Source: Methylovirgula sp. 4M-Z18
Lineage (GTDB): Bacteria > Pseudomonadota > Alphaproteobacteria > Rhizobiales > Beijerinckiaceae
NCBI RefSeq assembly: GCF_037890675.1
Contig: NZ_CP149574.1
Coordinates: 1,116,001 to 1,180,000 of the forward strand
Direction: 5' to 3'
DNA: 64,000 nucleotides
Below, one piece after another: positions 27,058-35,078 of this stretch. The position numbers and the translations under genes are program-made. Below the pieces are notes generated by a model. That model saw nothing but the letters and a program-made list of their open reading frames with translations, was not told where the DNA came from and did not search any database. Numbering within the stretch: position 1 is the stretch's first letter; every line of letters starts with the position of its first letter.

Positions 27058-27564
27058 ATGTCGCTGCATTCCATTGAGCCCGAAATCGAACGTGCGGAGC
27101 ACCCGCTCGATGTGGTGGAGCGGCTTGCCGACCGGCAGTCCTGGCTCTTCGATCGCAATGGCGACGACGAGATCGCCATGCAGGTGACCGGCCGTTGGGC
27201 GACCTACGATGCCGCCTTCACCTGGCTGGCGGATGTCGAGGCGCTGCATGTGGCCTGCGGCTTCGACTTGAAGGTTCCGGCCTTGCGCTGGAACGAGGTG
27301 CGCGCCCTCATCGCCTTGATCAACGAGCAGATGTGGGTCGGCCATTTCGATCTGTGGCCATCGCAGGACGTGGTTCTGTTCCGCCATGCGCTTTTGCTCA
27401 GCGGCGGTGCCGAGCCGAGCAGCCGGCAATGCGAGAGCGTGCTCAACACCGCGCTCGAGGCGTGCGAGCGCTATTATCAGGCCTTTCACTTCGTGCTGTG
27501 GGCCGGTAAGTCAGCGCGCGAAGCCCTCGATGCGGCGATGTTTGAAACCCAGGGAGAAGCGTAA
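27058..27564 (+). CDS. YbjN domain protein
   Basis: A 168-residue protein starting MSLHSIEPEIERAEHPLDVV. It has the YbjN pattern of an alternating beta/alpha fold (SWLFDRNGDDEIAMQVTGRW, LIALINEQMWVGHFDLWPSQ, VLFRHALLL), shared with type III secretion chaperones. YbjN proteins modulate motility and stress responses in enterobacteria; the alphaproteobacterial form is uncharacterised. The stop overlaps the proC start (TAATG), so the two are coupled. The frame is open to 26989 but the ATG at 27058 fits the family. Confidence 0.82.
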   Translation: MSLHSIEPEIERAEHPLDVVERLADRQSWLFDRNGDDEIAMQVTGRWATYDAAFTWLADVEALHVACGFDLKVPALRWNEVRALIALINEQMWVGHFDLWPSQDVVLFRHALLLSGGAEPSSRQCESVLNTALEACERYYQAFHFVLWAGKSAREALDAAMFETQGEA

Positions 27565-28388
27565 TGGCCGGATTGCCGAACTCTCTCGTGCTGATGGGCG
27601 CAGGCAAGATGGGCGGCGCGATGCTCGAAGGGTGGCTTAAGCTCGGCGTGAAAGGCCCGTCGGTTGCCATTCTCGATCCGTTTCCGGCGCCATCGATGCT
27701 TGACCTGTGTGCGGCGCATGGGGTCAAGGTCAATCCCCCTGTCGCCGAGATTGCGGGGCCGGAGGTGCTGGTTCTCGCCATCAAGCCGCAGATGCTCGAC
27801 GAAGGGGCGGCGATGTTGATGGAACTGGCGGGTTCCGGGACACTGGTCGTCTCGGTGATCGCCGGCAAGACGGTCGGCAATCTGGCGGCGCGTCTGCCGC
27901 AGGCCACCAAGGCAATCGTGCGGGCGATGCCGAACACGCCGGCTGCCGTCGGGCGCGGCATGACGGGCTGCTGGGCGAATGAAGCGGTGAGCGCCGACCA
28001 ACGCGCGATCGCCGATGCCTTGCTGACCTCGATCGGCCGCGTTGAATGGGTCGACCAGGAGGCGCTGATCGACGCGGTCACGGCGGTGTCCGGTTCCGGT
28101 CCGGCCTATGTCTTCTATCTCGCCGAGGCGCTGGCCCAGGCGGGCGAAGCCGCCGGCCTGCCGGCCGATCTCGCCATGCGCCTTGCGCGGGCGACGGTCG
28201 AAGGGGCGGGCGAACTGATGTATCAGGACCAGGCGACGCCTGCGGCACAATTGCGGCAAAACGTCACCTCGCCGGGCGGCACCACGGCGGCGGCGCTGCA
28301 GGTTCTGATGGCGGAAGACGGTCTTGCGCCCTTGATGCGCCGTGCGGTTGCAGCCGCACAGCGGCGTGCGGGCGAATTGTCAGGTTAA
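27564..28388 (+). CDS. proC: Pyrroline-5-carboxylate reductase
   Basis: A 274-residue NAD(P)H-dependent enzyme that makes proline from pyrroline-5-carboxylate. The Rossmann motif LMGAGKMGGAMLEGW, the segment VRAMPNTPAAVGRGMT and the family signature TAVSGSGPAYVFYLAEAL with VTSPGGTTAAALQVL near the C-terminus are all present. It starts one base inside the ybjN-like gene stop, an arrangement conserved in Hyphomicrobiales. Confidence 0.95.
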   Translation: MAGLPNSLVLMGAGKMGGAMLEGWLKLGVKGPSVAILDPFPAPSMLDLCAAHGVKVNPPVAEIAGPEVLVLAIKPQMLDEGAAMLMELAGSGTLVVSVIAGKTVGNLAARLPQATKAIVRAMPNTPAAVGRGMTGCWANEAVSADQRAIADALLTSIGRVEWVDQEALIDAVTAVSGSGPAYVFYLAEALAQAGEAAGLPADLAMRLARATVEGAGELMYQDQATPAAQLRQNVTSPGGTTAAALQVLMAEDGLAPLMRRAVAAAQRRAGELSG

Positions 28389-28477
28389 ACGGCATGACGC
28401 CCGTGCGAGCCGAAATAAAGCCACTTTGATTGCCGAACGTCGCGCCCTAAACTCTGTGTATCACGCAGGAGGCAATC

Positions 28478-29206
28478 ATGGCCCAGAAACGGACCGCACC
28501 GGATGACACATCCGCCTCGAAGGACGCGCGCTCCCGCATCATCGAGGCGCTGATGAACTTGGCGGCCAATCAGCATTGGGATCATTTCACATTGAGCGAT
28601 GTCGCCCATGAAGCGGGCGTGTCGCTGGCGGAATTTCGCGATCTCTTCCCCTCGAAAGGCGCGGTGCTCGGCGCCTTTTCCCGGAAGATCGATCATCAGG
28701 TGCTGGCCGGCACGACCCATGATCTCGACGACGAGCCCAAGAAGGAACGGCTGTTCGACGTGCTGATGCGGCGGCTCGATGCCTTGGCGCCCTATCGCGG
28801 CGCGATCAAGGAGATCCTCGCCAAGTCGCGGCGCGATCCGTTCTTCGCCGCCGCGCTCAATCAGGTGGCGGTCAACTCGCACCGCTTCATGCTGGAGGCC
28901 GCGGGGATCGACGTCGAAGGTCCGGCCGGCGCCATGAAGATTCAAGGTCTGGTGTTCGCCTGGATCCGCGTCCTCGACGTGTGGGTGCATGACGATACGT
29001 CCGGCCTGGACCGCACCATGGCCAAGCTCGACAAGGAGCTGACGCGCGGCGGCCACATGGCCCAGCGCGTCGACGATTTGCAGCGAATCACCGCACCGCT
29101 GCACGCCTTCGCCAGCGCAGTCTTCGACACGAGCCGCCGCTTCCGCCGCCGTGCCAGATACGAGCGCGAGCCGAAGGACGACGACAAGGACAAAGACGCG
29201 GCGTGA
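28478..29206 (+). CDS. TetR/AcrR-family transcriptional regulator
   Basis: A 242-residue regulator. The N-terminal TetR-type helix-turn-helix spans about residues 18-65 (SRIIEALMNLAANQHWDHFT, LSDVAHEAGVSLAEFRDLFP). The helical C-terminal domain contains LDALAPYRGAIKEIL and ends in a very acidic and basic tail (EPKDDDKDKDAA). The ATG follows AGGAGG. Its proximity to proC suggests no target. The twin-hairpin repeat begins 25 bases after its stop. Confidence 0.85.
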   Translation: MAQKRTAPDDTSASKDARSRIIEALMNLAANQHWDHFTLSDVAHEAGVSLAEFRDLFPSKGAVLGAFSRKIDHQVLAGTTHDLDDEPKKERLFDVLMRRLDALAPYRGAIKEILAKSRRDPFFAAALNQVAVNSHRFMLEAAGIDVEGPAGAMKIQGLVFAWIRVLDVWVHDDTSGLDRTMAKLDKELTRGGHMAQRVDDLQRITAPLHAFASAVFDTSRRFRRRARYEREPKDDDKDKDAA

Positions 29207-29230
29207 CTTTCAGCCCTTCTCGCTTCCGCA

Positions 29231-29293
29231 CAGAACTCAGGCTTGCTTGAGTTCAGCGTTAGGAATGCACAAACTGGGTAGACCCGGTTTGTC
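29231..29293. repeat. Twin-hairpin repeat, copy 2 (inverted relative to copy 1)
   Basis: The palindromes at 29231-29256 (arm CAGAACTCAGGC) and 29268-29292 (arm CACAAACTGGGT) correspond to those at 19744-19769 and 19707-19732 in reverse orientation, with several substitutions that mostly keep the stems. It again lies just after a gene stop. The first in-frame ATG of csaA (29294) directly abuts the repeat. Confidence 0.8.
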
Positions 29294-29344
29294 ATGCGCG
29301 GGAAGGACTTTTTCACCAACTCCCTCATCTTCCAGGACGACGAC

Positions 29345-29701
29345 GTGACCGATTTTGTGCGGGCTCAGCCCATTGCCTTTGACGATTTTTTGAAAGTCGA
29401 TATCCGTGTCGGGACGATCGTCGCCGCCGAAGCCTTTCCGCAGGCGCGCAAGCCGGCCTACCGGCTGACCATCGATTTCGGTGAAGCCATCGGGCGCAAG
29501 AAATCCTCCGCCCAGATCACCAAGCATTACACGCCCGAAACATTGATCGGCCGGCAGGTCGCCGCCGTGGTGAATTTCCCGCCGCGCCAGATCGGGCCTT
29601 TCATGTCCGAGGTTCTGACCCTCGGTTTTCCGGATGCGGCGGGGGAGGTGGTGCTCATTGCGCCCTCGCTCGGGGTGCCGAACGGCGGCCGCCTCTATTG
29701 A
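29345..29701 (+). CDS. csaA: tRNA-binding OB-fold protein, CsaA family
   Basis: A 118-residue OB-fold protein of the tRNA-binding/chaperone-like CsaA family. The conserved start [21 protein letters not shown], the middle [37 protein letters not shown] and the end [11 protein letters not shown] are all present. I chose the GTG at 29345 because it gives the usual family length. The upstream ATG at 29294 adds 17 atypical residues and lies directly against the dispersed repeat. It is convergent with nothing and ends before the tRNA-Gln gene. Confidence 0.9.
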   Translation: MTDFVRAQPIAFDDFLKVDIRVGTIVAAEAFPQARKPAYRLTIDFGEAIGRKKSSAQITKHYTPETLIGRQVAAVVNFPPRQIGPFMSEVLTLGFPDAAGEVVLIAPSLGVPNGGRLY

Positions 29702-29836
29702 GGCGTTCTTTTTCCGTGAACTTCCAATCGTTTGCCCGGTTGTTGCGGAGAAGAGCGTTTTTTGCCGCTTGAACCCTTGCGATACGCCAGCGGCCGCATT
29801 ATGGTCCGCGCCGCTTCGGTCCCGATGGGCCGGTTT

Positions 29837-29911
29837 TGGGGTGTAGCCAAGTGGTAAGGCAGCGGATTTTGATTCCGCCATTCCCTGGTTCGAATCCAGG
29901 CACCCCAGCCA
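29837..29911 (+). tRNA. tRNA-Gln (anticodon TTG), CCA encoded
   Basis: The acceptor stem pairs TGGGGTG (29837-29843) with CACCCCA (29901-29907), followed by discriminator G and encoded CCA. The anticodon stem GCGGA/TCCGC (29862-29866, 29874-29878) closes a seven-base loop with TTG at 29869-29871, reading CAA glutamine codons. The T-arm GGTTCGAATCC is standard. Confidence 0.97.
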
Positions 29912-29978
29912 CATCATCTTGTCATTCATTGAAATGGTTTAACTTATGTCGGTGGCAGGGAATCCCGGTCCGGCGGCT

Positions 29979-30017
29979 AGAGCATTTTTGCGATTCTGAA
30001 CGAACACAAAATGCTCT
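29979..30017. repeat. AGAGCATTTTGC palindromic repeat, copy B (likely terminator of the histidine kinase operon)
   Basis: AGAGCATTTTTG (29979-29990) pairs with CAAAATGCTCT (30007-30017) around ATTCTGAA. It matches copy A at 12015-12054 along its whole length with a few changes. It overlaps the stop codon of the kinase gene by two bases. Confidence 0.65.
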
Positions 30018-31374
30018 AACCCGCTATGGGCAATCTCACCGTCACCAGCACTCCGCCTTCCACGGCTTTGCCGAAGGTGATCGAACCATCGTTCTGGGCG
30101 ATGATTTCACGGGCGATGGCAAGACCGAGGCCGCTGCCCTGGGCCGTTTCGTCGAGCCTTTGGCCACGCTCGCCGATCCGCGCCAGTTCCGCCGGGGTGA
30201 GGCCCTTGCCGTCGTCGCTGATCGAAATTTCGGCCTCGTTGCCGATCCGGACCGCTATGACCTTGACCTGAGTTCTGCTCCAGCGCGTCGCGTTCTCCAG
30301 GAGGACGCCCATCAGTTCGATAAGATCATGTGGGTCGATGTCCAGAACGATTCCCTCGTCCGATTCGACGTTCCATTTGAGGTCTTCGCCATCGCGTGTC
30401 CTTTGCAGCACGTTGATCGTGCGGGCGAGCGCCGTGTCGAGCGGAGCGTTGAGAACATGGCTGCGCGTGCGTAGCCGCAGCCGTGACAGTCGCAACTGAT
30501 AGTCGACGCGATCGGCCATTTCATCGGCCAGGTCTCCCACGAGTTCGGCGGTCTCGGTGTCACCCTTTTCGCGCAAGCGGTCGGAGAGCGCCGCCAGCAC
30601 CGAGAGCGGAGTCTTCAACCCATGCGCGAGATCGGCAGCGCGGGCGCGCGCAAATTCCATCGATTTTTGCTGAGACGCCAACAACGCTTCCACTTCGCCA
30701 ACGAGTGGCATGACTTCTGAAGGATAGCTGCCGGGAACCCTGTCGGTCGTACCGTCTCGGATCGCCTCGATACCTTCGCGCAGCCTCGCCAAAGGGCTGA
30801 GGCCGATCCGCACCTGCAGCCAGGCCGCCAATATCAGCGCCATGCCAAGGATCAGCAGCGCCAGCGCCAATTCCTTACTGAACTGCGCAATCGAAAGATC
30901 GAGTATCGCGCGATCCTCGGCGATGACGATGCGATAGGTCTTTGTTCCTTCCGGAACAGAAAACTGAGTCTGAATGGCGAGCGCCAAGAGCGATTGTCCG
31001 CCAGGGCCGGCGATCGTCGTGAACTGTTCGCCGCCGGCCGCGGTCGCCGCACTGCCGTCAAGCACCGAATCCCAGAGCGAGCGAGAGCGAATCACCTGGC
31101 CATCGTTGATGCCTTCGACCTGCCAATAGACCCCGCTCAGCGGAACCTCGTAGCGCGGATCAGGCAATGATTGCGCGAGTGCCGGCGAACGGGGTGCTTG
31201 CGCATCGATCGCGGCGACCAGCCGAGCCAGGCTGGCTTCAAGATTGACCCTGACTGTTCGCTCGACATTGGCTGTGAATAGATAGGCTATCGCACCGCCG
31301 GCAATCAGTAAGGCGAGGGTGACCCAGCACGCGGCTCCCACCAACAGGCGGAGCCTCAGCGACCGAGCACTCAA
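30016..31374 (-). CDS. Sensor histidine kinase (PhoQ-like architecture)
   Basis: A 452-residue membrane kinase. Two transmembrane helices flank a periplasmic sensor region of about 130 residues (roughly 12-34 and 167-188). A HAMP-like linker is followed by the H-box with phospho-accepting His251 in ARAADLAHGLKTPLSVL, then an N-box ENATRW, SDDGKGL and GSGLGLAIA. The start is a TTG overlapping the stop of the response regulator (TTGA); no nearby ATG exists. Together with the regulator and the PepSY protein it forms a three-gene signalling operon. The signal is unknown; related systems sense divalent cations or acidity. Confidence 0.92.
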   Translation of the reverse strand: MSARSLRLRLLVGAACWVTLALLIAGGAIAYLFTANVERTVRVNLEASLARLVAAIDAQAPRSPALAQSLPDPRYEVPLSGVYWQVEGINDGQVIRSRSLWDSVLDGSAATAAGGEQFTTIAGPGGQSLLALAIQTQFSVPEGTKTYRIVIAEDRAILDLSIAQFSKELALALLILGMALILAAWLQVRIGLSPLARLREGIEAIRDGTTDRVPGSYPSEVMPLVGEVEALLASQQKSMEFARARAADLAHGLKTPLSVLAALSDRLREKGDTETAELVGDLADEMADRVDYQLRLSRLRLRTRSHVLNAPLDTALARTINVLQRTRDGEDLKWNVESDEGIVLDIDPHDLIELMGVLLENATRWSRTQVKVIAVRIGNEAEISISDDGKGLTPAELARIGERGQRLDETAQGSGLGLAIAREIIAQNDGSITFGKAVEGGVLVTVRLPIAG

Positions 31375-32036
31375 GTCTCGTCCCCGCCGAGCATATAGCC
31401 GAATCCCCTGCGGGTCTTGATGATGTCGCTGCCCAACCGCTTGCGCACCCGCCCGACCAGCACCTCGATCGAGTTGGAATCGCGTTCAAAATCCTGGGTG
31501 TAGAGATGCTCCGTAATCTCGTTCTGCGACACCACGCGACCGCGCTGATGTGCGAGATAGGCCACCAGTTTGTATTCCTGCGGGGTCAGCGGAATCGGCA
31601 CCCCAAAGCGTGAGATCTGCATGGCGCGGGTATCGAGGACGAATTCGCCGATCTCGACGCGTGACGATGCAAATCCCGCGGCCCTGCGAATAAGAGCGCG
31701 GACGCGGGCCATCACTTCCTCGATCTTGAACGGCTTCACGACATAGTCGTCAGCGCCGGCTTCGATGCCCTCGACCCGTTCGTCCCATTGGCCTCGCGCG
31801 GTCAGGATCAGCACGGGCGCCGCGCGCCCGGCCTTGCGCCAGCGCTTGAGCACCGTCAACCCGTCCAGCGAGGGCAGCCCGAGGTCGAGGATGATGACAT
31901 CGAACGCTTCGGTATCGCCACGGGCCCAGGCGTCCTCGCCGTCGGAAGCTATCTCCACCACGAAGCCCGCCATCTGCAGCGCGGCATTAAGCGATTGCGC
32001 GATTCGATTATCGTCTTCGGCGACCAGAACGCGCAT
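31371..32036 (-). CDS. Response regulator, OmpR/PhoB family
   Basis: A 221-residue two-domain regulator. The receiver domain has the acidic pocket in VAEDDN, phospho-acceptor Asp51 in IILDLGLPSLDGL, the Thr/Ala switch LILTARG and Lys in VVKPFK. The C-terminal winged helix ends RKRLGSDIIKTRRGFGYML. It lies 3 bases after the PepSY gene and overlaps the kinase gene by four bases. Confidence 0.94.
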   Translation of the reverse strand: MRVLVAEDDNRIAQSLNAALQMAGFVVEIASDGEDAWARGDTEAFDVIILDLGLPSLDGLTVLKRWRKAGRAAPVLILTARGQWDERVEGIEAGADDYVVKPFKIEEVMARVRALIRRAAGFASSRVEIGEFVLDTRAMQISRFGVPIPLTPQEYKLVAYLAHQRGRVVSQNEITEHLYTQDFERDSNSIEVLVGRVRKRLGSDIIKTRRGFGYMLGGDET

Positions 32037-32039
32037 GGC

Positions 32040-32504
32040 CTATTCGATCCGTGCCAACATGCCCGACTGGGCATAGTAATAGAAGACGCGCACCTTGCCG
32101 GTGGCTTCGAGGATCGTCAATCTGTAGAGAAGCGTGGCCTTGTCATGGGCAAGCTGGACATCGACGATTTGGCCCTGCGTCAGTCGCCTGGCAGCGACAA
32201 TGATCTGATCGAGCGGCAGCGCCTGTTCGGTTCGCACGGCTTCCAGCGCTCTGTCCTGCTCCGGTTCGGCATTCTCGGGAGTGGTTGGCGCGGTAGCTTG
32301 TCCGGAGCCTGGACCTCCTGGCCCGGACGATTGCGGCGGGCCAGACGGCGCACCGGGCGGGCCGCCGGGCCCGCCCGGTGCGCCGCTGGGGCCACCTGGG
32401 CCGCCGGGACCGGCAGCTTGCGCCGACGATGTCAGCGACTGTCCAAGTAACATCGCCCAGATCAGTATCACCAGCAAAAAGGGGCGTGCGACAAGCGGAT
32501 TCAT
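32040..32504 (-). CDS. Exported PepSY-domain protein with Gly/Pro-rich linker
   Basis: A 154-residue periplasmic protein beginning MNPLVARPFLLVILIWAMLL with cleavage expected after SSAQA. A low-complexity segment of about 35 residues made of Gly, Pro, Ser and Ala (GPGGPGGPSGAPGGP) follows. The C-terminal 70 residues form a PepSY-like domain (LPLDQIIVAARRLTQGQIVD, ATGKVRVFYYYAQSG). PepSY proteins next to PhoQ-like kinases may modulate sensing. The start at 32504 is chosen because it gives a clean signal peptide. Confidence 0.8.
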   Translation of the reverse strand: MNPLVARPFLLVILIWAMLLGQSLTSSAQAAGPGGPGGPSGAPGGPGGPPGAPSGPPQSSGPGGPGSGQATAPTTPENAEPEQDRALEAVRTEQALPLDQIIVAARRLTQGQIVDVQLAHDKATLLYRLTILEATGKVRVFYYYAQSGMLARIE

Positions 32505-32636
32505 AATCGCAGAAGCTACCAGATTAAAGCTGAACATTTGCTGACATGCGGCTCACGGATCTGTCAGCGGGCTCTTGCTAGGGTTGACCCACTTTAGGCG
32601 CTCTGTTGCCCAATTGTATACACAAAAGAGACAAGC

Positions 32637-32888
32637 ATGAAAATCCGAACAATGGCCGCGACGCTGCTTTGCGGTTGCGTAATTGGTATTGTCGGCCCCG
32701 CCCTTACGCACACAGTGGGGACGGAGCCGGCGGGCCTGGCCGCGGCCATGGTACTGGAGTTGGCACGCCGCGGCAGGGAATTGTTGATGTGGTTCCTACC
32801 ACGCGCGTTGCCGGGACCAATCAATATGGCGATTGCCTCTACGGTTTTGAACGCTGATCGTTGGGCCGTCCGCGGCGCGCCGATGTAG
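32637..32888 (+). CDS. Possible small exported protein (83 aa), uncertain
   Basis: An 83-codon frame begins MKIRTMAATLLCGCVIGIVG, which looks like a signal sequence, and AAAAGAGA precedes the ATG. The rest (EPAGLAAAMVLELARRGREL onward) resembles no family I know. It sits at the left edge of the accessory block, and other frames here are also open. It may be spurious. Confidence 0.35.
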   Translation: MKIRTMAATLLCGCVIGIVGPALTHTVGTEPAGLAAAMVLELARRGRELLMWFLPRALPGPINMAIASTVLNADRWAVRGAPM

Positions 32889-33076
32889 TCGGTACGCTAT
32901 GGCAGTTGGCGCAATCGGAGACCGCCGAAGACTTCGATCTTCGCTTTGGCCCGCGCCACAAGCCGATAAGAATAGAGAAGTTTCGGCGCTAACCGCAACC
33001 ATCTCCAAGATTTGTTGAGACACACCCGTTCTCGCGCCGGGTCCGTTGGCGCGCGCAAATACATCCAGGAGCCGAT

Positions 33077-33919
33077 ATGATGGCCGGCGACACACAAGCA
33101 TTCGCACTCGCTGCACAAACGTTCACGCCAGGTTGGCGCACACGGATTTTTCCCTATGCGGCATATGCCGAAATGGCAATCGCGTTGATCGAAGCGATCT
33201 CGAACGCAGAGATTGATCATCATCTCGCTTACGAAGCTAAAGTCAAAAAAAAGAACTGCCGCAACGGTTACTGGAAGAGGTCTATATGGAGCGATGTCGG
33301 TGAAAAGATCGTCGTCCGCATGCCGCGCGATCGTGCGGCCCGGTTCGAACCGCTGCTGATCCCTTTCTATCGGCAGCATTTTTACGGTTTCACCGATCGT
33401 ATTTTGACTGCTTATGCGCATGGCCGTCGGCTCAACGAGTTCGACGATATCGTCGCGGATTTGTATGATTTTCAATTACCGCGGGATCTAGCGCCGCGCG
33501 TTATCGACGCCGTGCTTCGCGTTGTCCGCGAATGGCAGAGCCGGCGCTTGTCTTCGACCTATCCTGTCATGCTGTTCAGTCTATTGCCGACGACGGTGCG
33601 CGAGCGGGAACTGACGAGATCGCGCCCGGTGCATGTTGGCTTAGGGGTGCGGCCGGATGGGACAAGCGAGCTCTTGGGGCTTTGGGTCAAAGAGCCGTCG
33701 GGCGACGATTTGTGGACGCAGGTGACGACCGATCTCGCCGACCGCGGCGTATCACGGATCTCACTTGTCGTGACCGACGAGATACAGGACGCCGATCCTT
33801 GCCCACATCCTGCGCTCGATCTTGCCGAGATCGGCCAATGCAACATCGACAGGGTTTGCCATATCGACGATTTGAAATCGCTGCGCAGAAGCCGCGAGAT
33901 GCATTCGGCAGTGCTTTAG
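33077..33919 (+). pseudogene. Degenerate IS256-family transposase (catalytic residues lost)
   Basis: The 280-codon frame follows the mutator-type (IS256/Transposase_mut) pattern: N-terminal KVKKKNCRNGYWKRSIWSDV, FEPLLIPFYRQHFYGFTDRI, then the core RSRPVHVGLGVRPDGTSELLG, FWxQV-like DLWTQVTTDLADRGVSRISL. The first catalytic Asp, normally in YLDA, is replaced (PVMLFSLL), and the second, normally in CDG, reads VTDE. About 120 C-terminal residues with the last Glu are missing. The frame is nevertheless uninterrupted. I read it as a decayed insertion-sequence remnant at the edge of the accessory block. Confidence 0.7.
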
Positions 33920-34084
33920 CATCCTTGCCGATCGTGTGAGACGTCGCCGTGAGAATCTCTCGAAATAGAAGAGCCAATGGCGATGGGCAGCGGAACACTT
34001 ACGGCGTGTCGCAGGCCGAAACCACCGACACCTCATTCAATCTACAACTTGTCTGGTCAAACGGGGGCCAACTCGAAGGACTTG

Positions 34085-34396
34085 ATGACTATGATGACCT
34101 TTTCCAGAACGCAATACTCGGTGGAGAACGCCACAAACGCCAGTCTTGCAGATCAAATTCGGGGCCTCGGAGCTTGCCACGGAATATCCTGCCCGACAGA
34201 TCCGCATGGCCCCTGGGCAAACAAGATGGCGGAACTGGCGGGCGAAGAAGTCAGACTCGATCAGGTCGAGTCGACACTCTTGGAATTGAGCCGCATTGGC
34301 GTTCTGACAAGCGAAGAGCGGCTCGCGTTGCATCGTGCATATTTGGATGAACTCAACCGCCACGGCAGCTCGATCGGGCACTTTCCAGCCGTGTGA
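34085..34396 (+). CDS. Hypothetical protein (103 aa)
   Basis: The product starts MTMMTFSRTQYSVENATNAS after a GAAGGA ribosome-binding site. The second half is a clear helical pair (RLDQVESTLLELSRIGVLTS, EERLALHRAYLDELNRHG), which looks like genuine coding sequence. I do not recognise a family; the fold could be that of a small regulatory or antitoxin-like protein. It lies between the transposase remnant and the glycosyltransferase genes. Confidence 0.5.
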   Translation: MTMMTFSRTQYSVENATNASLADQIRGLGACHGISCPTDPHGPWANKMAELAGEEVRLDQVESTLLELSRIGVLTSEERLALHRAYLDELNRHGSSIGHFPAV

Positions 34397-34498
34397 TGCT
34401 TTCGCGTCGCAGCGCGGATCATCTTGAAAAACTGTTCTGCTCCGCGCTTCCGCGGAGCGGATTTCTCTCTCACCTTCGCTTCCTTCTGTCGAGCCACG

Positions 34499-35065
34499 AT
34501 GAACCAAACGACATCCCACTCGGAGGCAACGGAACAATCGTCCGCTTCCGCAATCTTGAGCGCAAAGATCCAACGGATTGCTGCCCTGACCGAAGAGCGT
34601 CTCGTCAAAGTTGAAGAACGAGCGATGCGCGCGGAAGCGAAACTCGCGTCGATCGAAGCGCGGCTCGCTGCCCTATCGGCACATCCCACGCCAAACAGCA
34701 CGTCTTGGCGCATCGGTGCGCCCCTTCGGCTCCTCGGCACGCCTGCTCGCCGTCCGAGCTCGGCCATCCGGGAAAACCGCCTGGCCAGTGGCATCAAGCG
34801 GCGCGTCAAGGCGCTGGTGAACCACGTTGCACGTGTCATTGCGCGGCACCCTCAAGCCAAGCGCTTGGCGATCGCCGCATTGAGCATGCATCCTGTCCTG
34901 CATCGTCGCATCCGCGCAATGCTGGCCCCTCCATCAACATACGTAGAGGCAGGTGGTACATCGCCCCTGAACACTTCGCCGGATTGGCGCCCGCTCACCT
35001 TTGACGATCTGCCCCCAGAAGCGCGCCGGATATACATCGCGCTGCGTGCGGCGACACAAGGTTAG
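34499..35065 (+). CDS. Hypothetical coiled-coil protein upstream of the glycosyltransferase
   Basis: A 188-residue protein. A coiled coil spans about residues 20-60 (RIAALTEERLVKVEERAMRA), then a basic region (GIKRRVKALVNHVARVIARH) and a C-terminal motif LPPEARRIYIALRAA. The last part resembles linker segments seen beside bacterial polysaccharide glycosyltransferases. The ATG at 34499 was chosen; the frame is open further up with a TTG at 34424. It ends 13 bases before the large glycosyltransferase and is probably in its operon. Confidence 0.6.
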   Translation: MNQTTSHSEATEQSSASAILSAKIQRIAALTEERLVKVEERAMRAEAKLASIEARLAALSAHPTPNSTSWRIGAPLRLLGTPARRPSSAIRENRLASGIKRRVKALVNHVARVIARHPQAKRLAIAALSMHPVLHRRIRAMLAPPSTYVEAGGTSPLNTSPDWRPLTFDDLPPEARRIYIALRAATQG

Positions 35066-35078
35066 AAGGTCTTCAGCC

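Noticed and set aside
26808-27179. 123-codon minus-strand frame near the ybjN-like gene
   Set aside because: Serine/arginine-rich shadow overlapping the ybjN-like gene start.
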